Shown here: positions 1 to 7,846 of the stretch, in pieces | Layout of the letters: each line of letters begins with the position of its first letter | Numbering within the stretch: position 1 is the stretch's first letter | Source of the DNA: JAWPMT01 sp965267435 | GTDB lineage: Bacteria; Bacteroidota; Bacteroidia; Cytophagales; Cyclobacteriaceae | Assembly: GCA_965267435.1 (NCBI GenBank) | Contig: OZ253960.1 | Span: forward strand, 558,001-622,000 | Length of the DNA: 64,000 nt | Direction of reading: 5' to 3' | The notes under the pieces: generated by a model | Database searches by the model: none | Seen by the model: the letters and a program-made list of their open reading frames with translations, nothing else | Told to the model about the DNA's origin: nothing | Made by a program: the position numbers and the translations under genes

Positions 1-80
1 GACAATACATTTTTTTCTCTTGGACCGTTAACCGGACTAGCGAACGATTGCGCCAGCGGGCAATCCAGAAAAAACCAAAG

Positions 81-116
81 AACTCATCAACCTATCAACT
101 TTTGTCAACTCATCAA
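81..116. repeat. Degenerate CATCAAC-word tract
   Basis: The bases just beyond the 3' end of the leftward barrel gene repeat the words CATCAAC, TATCAACT and GTCAACT. On the gene's own strand they read as GTTGATGAGTTGA-like words. Similar tracts lie at 30354-30460 and 58700-58777, again at the 3' ends of leftward genes. The rest of 1-80 holds nothing I recognise beyond a small GATTGC/GCAATC inverted repeat at 46-65. Confidence 0.5.
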
Positions 117-1346
117 CTAAAAAGCCTCATTGAAGTTGATGTAGAACAGCGCAGAGTCATCGCCCCAGCCCAAATCGATGCGTGCATTCATCCTGGGTTG
201 CACCTCAAATCTGATACCCACCCCGGCATTGGGTAGCCAATCCTTGTACTCACCAAATTTTGGGGCCACGCTGCCGCCTCCTGCCCAGCCAACCAGCCCA
301 AACCGTGACAGATAGTTGTCGGGATCCTTTTTGCGGGGGGTCTTCCTTTTGAACATGTAACGATACTCTACGATGCCAAAGAGCGAGGAACGATCCCGGT
401 ATCGTCCGAAGTAATACCCACGGAGGTCATAAGGTGAGCCCACAAATGACAGTTCCGTCCAGGGGGCATTGTCGCTGACATTTCGGGATTTTATCTGCCA
501 TGCGAGGGTGCTTCCCGGACGTTTGATGGTGAAGTAGTGCCGATAGTCGATGGACACCAGGCCGTATTCCTGATCGTCGTTGTTGGTGACAAATTTGGTG
601 GCCAGCTCTACGAACAGGCCTTTGTATGCGTTGACCGTGAAGTCGCGGGAGTCATACTGAAAGAGCGTCCCCAATTGATAGATCCGGGGATTGGGATTCG
701 AAGTGAGATCTGGATCCTGGGAAATGGCGTCGCTTAGGTCTGAAGGGTTGGTGCCATTGAAGTCCATCAGCAATCCGACAAACCAATTGGGCTTGAACTG
801 ATACATGTACCGCAGCAGGGCCTGATACCACTCCCTGTTGTAGGCAGTGGTGGAGTCCGTAGCTGATGGCGCGCGAGCATTGTCGTAGCCTACGCCCCAG
901 TAGTTGTCCGGCATGTTGCGATAGTTGAATTCACCGACCACACGATTCTTATCGTTTTTAAAGAAGAAAGTCGGGCGTACGTTGATGGTGACAGCTCCGG
1001 TGGTGGATATTCCAGCTCCGAAGCTGACGGAGGAAGCTTGCAGCTTTGGGTTTTGGCGTTGGAAGGAGAAGGACATGAGTCCGCCACCACTGAATAGCAC
1101 GCCCATTTCTGGTGAAACGGAGGGGGCCAAAAATGGTGTAAAGCGGAAGTTTTTCTTTTTGAAATCCAGAAGGTACGTGGTGTCGTTCTTCTGGATCATG
1201 GGCATCTGGTCTGTTTGCTCATCGTGCTCCTGACCCCAGGCGACTTGGCTCAAGCCCATTGCGAAGACCAGGAGCATGCTCGTCGACCGCGCGGCGGCAT
1301 CAAAAAGCGCTTTGAATGGAGTGCCCATTGAGTAAAGAAATGACAT
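117..1346 (-). CDS. Omp85/BamA-like outer-membrane beta-barrel protein
   Basis: This is a predicted outer-membrane barrel of about 409 residues. A signal peptide ending near AWGQ is followed by alternating aromatic and glycine-rich strands. The strand pair FQYDSRDF and the loop motif SPYDLRGYYFGRYRD resemble the conserved C-terminal barrel (bacterial surface antigen, D15) of the Omp85 family. No POTRA repeats are visible, so it is a short barrel-only member, and the protein ends in a terminal Phe as barrels do. I chose ATG at 1346, with 1328 as an alternative, because the longer open frame would run into the divergent YceI gene. It is a clear paralog of the gene at 27154-28314, sharing the DNYWGVGYD and VQPRMN blocks and the end NFNEAF. 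The substrate is unknown. Confidence 0.75.
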   Translation of the reverse strand: MSFLYSMGTPFKALFDAAARSTSMLLVFAMGLSQVAWGQEHDEQTDQMPMIQKNDTTYLLDFKKKNFRFTPFLAPSVSPEMGVLFSGGGLMSFSFQRQNPKLQASSVSFGAGISTTGAVTINVRPTFFFKNDKNRVVGEFNYRNMPDNYWGVGYDNARAPSATDSTTAYNREWYQALLRYMYQFKPNWFVGLLMDFNGTNPSDLSDAISQDPDLTSNPNPRIYQLGTLFQYDSRDFTVNAYKGLFVELATKFVTNNDDQEYGLVSIDYRHYFTIKRPGSTLAWQIKSRNVSDNAPWTELSFVGSPYDLRGYYFGRYRDRSSLFGIVEYRYMFKRKTPRKKDPDNYLSRFGLVGWAGGGSVAPKFGEYKDWLPNAGVGIRFEVQPRMNARIDLGWGDDSALFYINFNEAF

Positions 1347-1398
1347 TTTACTTTCTTGACCCGTTTGAATTGCGGCTTTTGTGTGGGAACTTGAAGGT

Positions 1399-2022
1399 GT
1401 GAAGAAAGTCATCGCGCATCGGATATGCAGTGGCGTGCTGTTTTTTCTGGCAAGTACCAGTAGTCTTGTGGCCCAGAATGGGGCTGCCATGGACCTGCCT
1501 GTGGATATGCTCAACAATAGTTCACTGGTGGTGCTAGGGGAGACGAATGTCAATAACTATGAGTGCAGCATCGTCAAGGGCAGCAGTGCCAGAATCCAGG
1601 CACAGGCGGACTACTATCCCGACCGTGTAGAACTGGAGAGCGCGATTCTTACTTTCGAGGTTGGTGATTTCGATTGCGGTATGAAGGCCATTACGAAGGA
1701 ATTTCGCAAGGCGCTCAAGGCTGATTCATATCCTCAATTGCAGTTGGAGATCAAGCGTATCCACTCGCAGGCCACAGACAGGGAGAAGAAGGAGCTCGAG
1801 GTGAAGTCGGACGTGATCATTACCCTGGCTGGTATGACCAAGGAAATGACCCTTGACTTTCATCGGGTACTTGAGGGGCCCGGCAAGCTACGTTACCGGG
1901 CTGAGCCAGAGCTCAAAATGTCGGATTTCCAGGTCGATCCGCCTAAGGTGTTGTTTGGCTCCATCAAAGCGGATGATGCGATTAGGGTCGCGGTGGATGT
2001 CGTGTTCCAGCTTAGAGAATGA
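1399..2022 (+). CDS. YceI-family-like secreted protein
   Basis: This is a secreted protein of about 207 residues distantly resembling the YceI lipocalin-like fold. It has an N-terminal hydrophobic segment ending near SLVAQ, then the sequence pattern of the family: early LVVLGETNVNNYEC (usually a GxxxVHNW-like block), a middle KALKADSYPQLQLEI block and a late KMSDFQVDPPKVLFGSIKADD block. The same blocks occur in the better-preserved paralog at 5889-6443 (STLHDWES, KALKADDYPEITF, KMTDFGITPPTAMLGAIKTGDD). The start is a GTG; GTGAAGAAA at 1399 gives a better signal peptide than GTG at 1381. It is divergent from the barrel gene at 117-1346, with only about 50 bases between them for two promoters. 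YceI proteins bind isoprenoid-like lipids; the ligand here is not known. Confidence 0.65.
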   Translation: MKKVIAHRICSGVLFFLASTSSLVAQNGAAMDLPVDMLNNSSLVVLGETNVNNYECSIVKGSSARIQAQADYYPDRVELESAILTFEVGDFDCGMKAITKEFRKALKADSYPQLQLEIKRIHSQATDREKKELEVKSDVIITLAGMTKEMTLDFHRVLEGPGKLRYRAEPELKMSDFQVDPPKVLFGSIKADDAIRVAVDVVFQLRE

Positions 2023-2215
2023 TCTTGGTTTCTGGTTCTTTGTTCATTGTCTTTCAAAGAACTACCATCCTAGCTTGATCCAACCATACCCATGATCAAA
2101 GAACGATGATCTATGAACGGCTTTTCCACTGCTATCGATGAACCAAGATCTACGATCTAAGATCACAGAACCACGATCATTCATTATTCTTGCGCTAGCT
2201 ATCAGCGCTACTCAC
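2023..2215. repeat. GATC-rich degenerate intergenic repeat tract
   Basis: Between two rightward genes the sequence is built from imperfect copies of words such as GATCTTGGTTC, GAACCAAGATC, GATGATC and ACGATC. About eight GATC sites fall in under 200 bases. There is no credible open reading frame. Comparable wordy tracts occur at 52363-52400 and 54018-54092. Function is unknown; it may be a decayed repeat. Confidence 0.45.
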
Positions 2216-2220
2216 TTCAG

Positions 2221-3327
2221 ATGAAGAAATTACCGGTTTTTGTCCTTTTGCTCCTTATCGTCACAAGCGGTTTTTCTCAGCGCGTGGGTAAGAAAGACAA
2301 GGAAGACAAGAAAGTTTCTTTTGCGGGCATCCCCATTGTCAACTACAACCGGTCTATTGAGTTCATTTTCGGCGGTATTGGGGCCGTTTTTTATCCCCTC
2401 AACAAGCAGGACACCATTTCGCCGTCTTCCTCTACGATGGTCGTGGGTATGTACGCGACCAATAAGACCTCCATGCTCTTGGGTGTCCAGCAGCTTTATT
2501 TAAAGCAAGACATCTGGAGATCGACACTGGCCGCGGGTACAGGGAATATATTTTTTCAGTACTTCCAGGGACTACCAACACTGCCACCACCGGCGGGTAT
2601 CAATGACGGTGATGAGGGCGTATGGATTGACTTCAACACCGAAATGAAGTTTTTCTACTTCGATGTGAAGCGCAAAGTAATTGGGGACCTATATGCCGGA
2701 GTGCTGTTTCTTGGCAATCGTACGATCACGACCTTCGACATTGATGTGCCCGGACTACCACCGACCGAGGCGGACCTTTTCAGCCTTGGTTACAACCTGT
2801 CATACGACACTCGGGACAATGTGAACTTCCCGACAAAAGGGATCTTCGCCCAGTTTGAGAACAGCTTTATCCGTGAGGCTTTCGGGGCCACGCAGGACTT
2901 CAACAAGTACAAAGTGGTTTTCAATCACTTCTGGGACCTGCGACAAGACAGCAAATCCATCATCGTGTCGAGGTTGTACGCGGACGTGGCGGCGGGGGAT
3001 GTACCATTTCAAGGGCAGAACATTATCGGCCGGGATGACCTCCGGGGCTATGCGCAAGGCGAGTTTCGAGGGAACCAAGTCTATGCCTTACAGGCGGAAT
3101 TGAGGCAAAATGTGCACAAGCGCTTCGGGGTGATCGGTTTTCTAGGGTTTGGATTTGCCGTGGAGAAGTTGGCTGATATCGGAAGTGCTCCCTTTCTTCC
3201 AAGCGCAGGTGGCGGCGTACGCTACCAGATGATCCCCAAGGAAGGCATCAACATTGGGTTTGATGCCGGAGTAGGCCGCAATGATTGGAGCCTTACATTT
3301 CGTGTTGGAGAGACCTTTGGGCGCTAA
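2221..3327 (+). CDS. Omp85-like outer-membrane beta-barrel protein
   Basis: A 368-residue secreted protein: a signal peptide (MKKLPVFVLLLLIVTSGFSQ) is followed by a lysine-rich linker and a barrel. The C-terminal half carries Omp85/surface-antigen hallmarks: LSYDTRDNVNFPTKG, which is the strand preceding the long loop, then GRDDLRGYAQGEFRGNQ, corresponding to the VRGF-type loop motif, and an amphipathic C-terminal strand. There are no POTRA domains, so it is unlikely to be BamA itself. It could be a TamA-like or orphan barrel acting in lipid or protein insertion, which is inference. It stands alone after the GATC-rich tract, with a DUF4421-type gene 40 bases downstream that may be co-transcribed. 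Confidence 0.75.
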   Translation: MKKLPVFVLLLLIVTSGFSQRVGKKDKEDKKVSFAGIPIVNYNRSIEFIFGGIGAVFYPLNKQDTISPSSSTMVVGMYATNKTSMLLGVQQLYLKQDIWRSTLAAGTGNIFFQYFQGLPTLPPPAGINDGDEGVWIDFNTEMKFFYFDVKRKVIGDLYAGVLFLGNRTITTFDIDVPGLPPTEADLFSLGYNLSYDTRDNVNFPTKGIFAQFENSFIREAFGATQDFNKYKVVFNHFWDLRQDSKSIIVSRLYADVAAGDVPFQGQNIIGRDDLRGYAQGEFRGNQVYALQAELRQNVHKRFGVIGFLGFGFAVEKLADIGSAPFLPSAGGGVRYQMIPKEGINIGFDAGVGRNDWSLTFRVGETFGR

Positions 3328-3367
3328 GCGCGGCTGTTAAGGCTTCGATGATTAAATTGGTCCTGGA

Positions 3368-4396
3368 ATGCTGAGAACCCTGACCAGTTTGACGAGATGG
3401 ATACTCTTAGCGGGAACAGCGTTTTCCGTGTCGGTAGCCAACGCCCAGTTGCTCGATATGCCAAGTCTCCCGCCAATCCCGCAGGCCGAGGTTGATAGCA
3501 ACTATCTGCAGGTCGCTCATGCGAGTTGGTCCATCCGTACTTTTGGTACTTTCAAGATGCAGGGGGCCTTACTTAGGAGCAGGCAGAGTAAGACTCGTTT
3601 GGTCTATGCGCCCATAGCGCTGTACAGCGTCGGCGTGGGTATTACCTACAAGTACCTGACAGTGGATTTCGGCTTCAACCCGTTTTCTCTCAGTGAGGTA
3701 GAGAACTCCCGGCTGGCACTTGCAGCTACACTGACCATGCCTCGATCCATTCTTGACTTTTCTTTGCATGAGTACCGGGGTTACAGGCTTCGTAGCCATG
3801 ACGTGGAAGCGGATGAGCGCGCCGATATAAAGCATATGGTCATTTCTGTTAATCATCAGCACCTTTTCAACCTTACGCGTGTGAATATCATGAAGGTACT
3901 GCAGGGGGGCAGTGAGGTGAAGAAAGGCGCGACCAGTTTCAGTTTGGGAGCCTTTGTCGATTACCACCGGCTCCGCGCCGACTCGACACTGGTACCGCCT
4001 GAGTTGAGGGATGACTTCAATGACTATGGGCTCATCGATCGAACACAATTCTTCGAGGTCGGTGTGCTTGTCGGTTTTGCGCAGGTGGTGAAGCTACCGA
4101 AACGCCTGTTCTTCCTACTCAGTGCTACGCCCGGCTTCGGCGTCAATATTGGGCAAGTCGAGGCTGAGGACCTTTCGTACAAGCCGGAGCCCTGGGTGCT
4201 GAAGACGATCGTCAAAGCTGGAATAGGCTATTCGGGCCTGAAGCAGTACTACCTGCTCTCACTCATGCTCAATGGCAATTATGTAAATATCGGCCATGAC
4301 AATACGTACGCATTTACTTCGGGGCAAGTGAAGCTCATCATGGGATTTCGCATCAAGAAACGAATAAAGCAGCTTGACCAGATCCTTGGTGAGTAG
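3368..4396 (+). CDS. DUF4421-like outer-membrane protein
   Basis: A 342-residue protein with a signal peptide ending at VANAQ. Blocks such as YAPIALYSVGVGITYKYLTVDFGF and SFSLGAFVDYHRL look like DUF4421 barrels of Bacteroidota, where a 'PNxxxSxGxGxxYKxxxxxxGF' strand pattern is usual. Alternating hydrophobic strands continue to the C-terminus, which ends in a basic KKRIKQLDQILGE tail rather than a terminal Phe, so outer-membrane insertion is likely but not certain. It lies 40 bases behind the Omp85-like gene in the same direction. The function is not known for the family. Confidence 0.6.
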   Translation: MLRTLTSLTRWILLAGTAFSVSVANAQLLDMPSLPPIPQAEVDSNYLQVAHASWSIRTFGTFKMQGALLRSRQSKTRLVYAPIALYSVGVGITYKYLTVDFGFNPFSLSEVENSRLALAATLTMPRSILDFSLHEYRGYRLRSHDVEADERADIKHMVISVNHQHLFNLTRVNIMKVLQGGSEVKKGATSFSLGAFVDYHRLRADSTLVPPELRDDFNDYGLIDRTQFFEVGVLVGFAQVVKLPKRLFFLLSATPGFGVNIGQVEAEDLSYKPEPWVLKTIVKAGIGYSGLKQYYLLSLMLNGNYVNIGHDNTYAFTSGQVKLIMGFRIKKRIKQLDQILGE

Positions 4397-4502
4397 ATTG
4401 TCAGATGCTGGTCTTATTCATGCAGCTCGATCGTATTTCTGGCCCGGTTTTCTGCCTATCTTCGCCCAAAATTCATTTAACCTAGGTATTACTTACATGA
4501 TT

Positions 4503-4970
4503 ATGAAAAGGATCTCATTGCTAATTGTCGCTATCGTCTCTCTACAGGTTGTGTCAGCACAGTCCTCTCCGGAGGTTGAATTTATCCAGTCTGTTTTTGG
4601 AATGGAGAAGAAAGCCATCGTGGCGGATTTTGTCGACGTGCAAGGCGAAGCTGAAACAGCCTTTTGGGCTGCCTTTGATGAATATGAGACCGGCCGCAAA
4701 GCACTTGGCCAGGGACGAATCCAGCTGCTGAAGGATTACGCAGACAACTACGACGGTATTTCCGATGAGAAGATCGATGAGTTGGTCAACGCTTCGTACA
4801 AGCAGCGGATCGCAAGAGATAAGCTACTACTGAAGACTTACAAGAAGATGAAGAAGACCGCCGGAGCGAAGGCTGCCGGTCAGTTTTATCAGATCGAGCG
4901 CTACTTCGAAAGTGTTATTCAAGCGCAGCTCCTCGAAGGCATTCCCTTCATTGGTGAGTTGGACGACTAA
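4503..4970 (+). CDS. Small secreted helical protein of unknown function
   Basis: About 155 residues. I chose ATG at 4503 (MKRISLLIVAIVSLQVVSAQ), which gives a textbook signal peptide; ATG at 4497 would only add two residues and the open frame further upstream lacks a signal. The mature part is rich in Ala, Glu and Lys and predicted helical (EAETAFWAAFDEYETGRKAL, KMKKTAGAKAAGQFYQIERYF). This resembles small periplasmic helical proteins with a repeated helix-turn pattern. I do not recognise the family. The next gene, a lipoprotein, follows after 44 bases that contain a possible promoter of its own. Confidence 0.7.
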   Translation: MKRISLLIVAIVSLQVVSAQSSPEVEFIQSVFGMEKKAIVADFVDVQGEAETAFWAAFDEYETGRKALGQGRIQLLKDYADNYDGISDEKIDELVNASYKQRIARDKLLLKTYKKMKKTAGAKAAGQFYQIERYFESVIQAQLLEGIPFIGELDD

Positions 4971-4988
4971 GAAGAACCCGTATCTTTA
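4959..4988 (+). promoter_or_regulatory. Possible Bacteroidota-type promoter for the 5015 gene
   Basis: TTGG at 4959-4962 and TATCTTTA at 4981-4988 are 18 bases apart. They resemble the -33 TTTG and -7 TAnnTTTG boxes, and the -7 box sits 26 bases before the ATG at 5015. Confidence 0.3.
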
Positions 4989-5014
4989 AGGCAAATTTTC
5001 AATCACACCTTTCT

Positions 5015-5584
5015 ATGAAGAATGTTATGATGATGATTGTTGCTGTCGTTTTATTGACGGCTTGCGACAACAATAAGGCTCAGAAAGAGAAAGCGGCTGC
5101 CAACGTTGCTTTGATCGGAGACTTTCTGGACGCCATTGAGAAGAAAGATTATGAATCGATGGGAGAGATGCTCGCAGAGAACTACATGGGATATGGCCCT
5201 AGCGTTTATGATAGCATCAACAAAGAGCAAAGGATCGAGGCGTGGAAGTTCAACTCCGTCAATGTATATGAGTCGATAGATTTTAAAGCGCTGCAGTTGT
5301 TGCCTGCTTTTGTTGACGAAGGGCCGAGCGCGGGCGAGTGGATTTCGGGATGGGCCAATCTCGAGCTCTGGTTCAAAAATGCTGATATCCCCGTCAACAT
5401 TTGGGTCAACACGGTCTACAAGATCGAAGGTGGTAAGATTGCCAGATCGAGGACATTCATGAATGAGGCTGATGTCATGAAGCAAATGGGGCTGCCCACA
5501 TTCCCTCCATTGTTCCTGCCTGATGGTACTGATATTGACGTCGATAGCGAGGGGAGCGAAGAGGACGAAGACACCGACGCTTAA
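5015..5584 (+). CDS. NTF2/SnoaL-like lipoprotein
   Basis: A 189-residue predicted lipoprotein with lipobox LLTAC, the lipidated Cys being residue 16. The body reads like a SnoaL/NTF2-like cone-shaped domain: an N-terminal helix (IGDFLDAIEKKDYESMGEMLAENYMGYGP) and then strands ending with VYKIEGGKIARSRTFMNEADVMKQMG. Members of this fold bind small molecules or act as enzymes, and nothing here fixes a substrate. The C-terminal tail is strongly acidic (SEGSEEDEDTDA), which is unusual and may be a flexible surface extension. It is followed by a hairpin terminator at 5631-5670, so it probably ends its transcript. Confidence 0.65.
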   Translation: MKNVMMMIVAVVLLTACDNNKAQKEKAAANVALIGDFLDAIEKKDYESMGEMLAENYMGYGPSVYDSINKEQRIEAWKFNSVNVYESIDFKALQLLPAFVDEGPSAGEWISGWANLELWFKNADIPVNIWVNTVYKIEGGKIARSRTFMNEADVMKQMGLPTFPPLFLPDGTDIDVDSEGSEEDEDTDA

Positions 5585-5630
5585 TAGCTAGGGAAGTTTG
5601 AAGTCCACAAATTGCGGTGGCATTGAAATA

Positions 5631-5670
5631 AAAACGCAACTCTTTGGTATCACACGGAGTTTCGTTTTTT
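5631..5670 (+). terminator. Intrinsic terminator after the NTF2-like lipoprotein gene
   Basis: AAAACGCAACTC at 5631-5642 pairs with GAGTTTCGTTTT at 5657-5668 with one mismatch, and a T run follows. The rest of the 304-base gap 5585-5888 holds only a 32-codon frame at 5691-5789 that I do not believe, and possibly the promoter of the next gene (TATCTTCA near 5808). Confidence 0.65.
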
Positions 5671-5888
5671 GTTGAGTTTTTCGGGAAACCATGACAGGCG
5701 ACAAAGACTGGCAACAATTTGAATACGGGCCTGCCGTTGATATGCCGGCTCGTTGCCTGGTACACACTTCCAGGCTTTTCGGCTTTTAGCATGACAATTG
5801 TTAGGTATCTTCAGAATTTGTGGCCTTAGTTTATCAAATTCCCAGTTGTATTTTGAACCTTTACCATGTCAGACATAATTCTCAAATC

Positions 5889-6443
5889 ATGAAAAAAACT
5901 ATTTACCAAACAACGGCCCTATTGATCTGCTTTGGGGCATTTCAGTTAGCAGCGCAAAACGGGGACTATAGTCTCGACACGTCCGAGAGTACGATGAGCG
6001 TGTTGGGGACATCCACACTTCATGACTGGGAGTCCGTGGTCGAAGAGGTATCGGCGCAGGCGACAGTGAAGGGCAAGAACTTGACAAATGTGAGCTTGAC
6101 AGCTGCTGTGAAGTCCATCAAAAGTGGCAAGGCGGGTATGGACAGCAACACATACAAAGCCCTAAAGGCCGATGACTATCCTGAGATCACTTTCGTCGCG
6201 GAGAAGCTGAAGTCTTCAGGTTCTTCACTAGCAGGTGACGGTCAGTTGACTGTGGGTGCTGTGACCAATGACATTACCGTTGATTTGACCTATGAGGAAT
6301 TGTCGGATGACGCATTCAAGGTCACCGGTGAGATCCCCATGAAAATGACCGATTTTGGTATTACGCCTCCCACAGCCATGTTGGGAGCAATCAAAACCGG
6401 TGATGACGTTACGATCAAATTCGAGATCGCCATGAAGAAATAG
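5889..6443 (+). CDS. YceI-family periplasmic protein
   Basis: 184 residues from ATG 5889, with a signal peptide ending at QLAAQ. The body follows the YceI lipocalin-like pattern: LDTSESTMSVLGTSTLHDWES at the start, a central MDSNTYKALKADDYPEITF block, and a final MKMTDFGITPPTAMLGAIKTGDDVTIKFE strand pair. YceI proteins form an extended barrel holding a polyisoprenoid-like ligand in the periplasm; that role is known for the family, not shown here. It is 34 bases upstream of the frameshifted porin gene, likely in the same transcript. It is paralogous to 1399-2022. The open frame upstream of 5889 has no signal peptide and is not used. Confidence 0.85.
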   Translation: MKKTIYQTTALLICFGAFQLAAQNGDYSLDTSESTMSVLGTSTLHDWESVVEEVSAQATVKGKNLTNVSLTAAVKSIKSGKAGMDSNTYKALKADDYPEITFVAEKLKSSGSSLAGDGQLTVGAVTNDITVDLTYEELSDDAFKVTGEIPMKMTDFGITPPTAMLGAIKTGDDVTIKFEIAMKK

Positions 6444-6477
6444 CTTATAATCACTATCACACACTTCACACTAAACC

Positions 6478-7739
6478 ATGAAAAAGCAATTACTGATTCT
6501 ACTATCGGTAGGGATACCTATGCTCCTTACCGCGCAAGATGCCCCGGTTTCGCTGAACAGGAACCTGCAGTATTTCCGGCAAACGGACCAAAGGGGACTG
6601 AACGTATTTGAGACGTCGAAAGAGGACACAGTCGCCTATCAGGGCCTCAAAGTGCGCATTGGGGGTGACTTCGCCATGCAGTTCCAGGGTCTCTCACATA
6701 GCAATGAGAATCCTGGAGATACGCTCGTGGATCTGGGCAGCAATTTCAACCTACCGACTGCTAACCTCAATCTCGATGTACAGTTGCAGGATGGGTTCCG
6801 CTTGCATCTGCGTACATGGTTGTCTTCTCGTCATCATGCCGAGGCGTATGTAAAGGGTGGATATATTCAGTTGGACAAGTTGGATTTCATCAGTCCCGGA
6901 CTCCTGTCTGGATTTATGGACATCGCGACCATCAAGATAGGCATGGACGAGATCAACTTTGGGGATGCTCACTTCCGGCGGTCGGATAATGCGATGACCA
7001 TCTTCAATCCATTTGTTGGGAATTATATCATGGATGCTTTCACCACGCAGCCATTCCTCGAGGTACTCATTCAACCATCCAACTTCCTGGCCATGGTAGG
7101 TATTAGCAACGGTCGACTCAACCAAAGCCCCATCAAAGGTGACGACGGCATCAATTTCTATGCGAAGCTGGGTTATGACAATCAGATCTCCGATGACTTG
7201 AGGGTGAGACTGACAGGCTCATTCTATAACAGCACATCCGCGGGCACGAGAGATTACCTCTATGGTGGAGATCGTGCGGGTGGTCGGTACTACAATACAC
7301 TGGAGAGTGAGATATCAGGAGGCAGCGACTTCGATCCGCGATTCAATCCCGGGTTTCCCTATCTCACGGCGATCCAGATTAACCCATTTGTGAAATACGC
7401 TGGTTTAGAATTTTTCGGAGTCTTTGAGTTCGTCACGGACGGCAGGGATACCGATGGTTCGTACACGCAGATCGGCGCTGAGGCATTGTACCGCTTTGCG
7501 CAAGTGAGAATTTCTATGTCGGTGGCCGCTTCAATTCAGTGACTGGCAGCGCTACTGATGGTGGGGCTACTCAGGACATTGTTCGATTCAATGTTGGTGG
7601 CGGCTGGTGGATGACAAAGAATGTCCTCGCGAAGATCGAGTATGTAGGCCAGCAACACGACGGAAATGGATGGGTCGGCACCCGATTCCAGGATGGTCAG
7701 TTTGATGGGCTAGTGATCGAAGCAGCGATTAGCTTTTAG
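6478..7739 (+). pseudogene. Porin-like outer-membrane protein gene, interrupted by a frameshift
   Basis: The first 354 codons (6478-7542) give a signal peptide (ending LLTAQ) and a long porin-like barrel with blocks such as LRTWLSSRHHAEAYVKGGYIQLD and KIGMDEINFGDAHFRRSDNA. The frame then breaks off in SMSVAASIQ, which is not barrel-like. The overlapping frame continues with ENFYVGGRFNSVTGS and ends in a typical last strand (VIEAAISF, stop at 7737-7739). The switch is at about 7503-7508: reading one extra G in GTGAG (as GTGGAG) would restore a continuous AQVENFYVGGRFN. So a single-base deletion, or a sequencing or assembly error, is the simplest reading. A truncated product would lack roughly the last 75 residues, including the C-terminal insertion signal, and is unlikely to fold in the outer membrane. 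Confidence 0.75.
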
Positions 7740-7846
7740 GCGCGACATTACAGCACCTTAGCTGTAAAAGGGAATAGACTGAGAAGGGAGGATAGTTGCT
7801 CCGGCGCACTTCCTTTCTCGGCCGCTTCTCACACCCTCAGCGTGAA

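Noticed and set aside
5691..5789. 32-codon rightward frame in the 5585-5888 gap
   Set aside because: It is short, has no ribosome-binding site I can see and no recognisable feature.
7748..7767. TTACAGC/GCTGTAA hairpin between convergent genes
   Set aside because: The 7-bp stem has no T run on either strand, so I do not call it a terminator.
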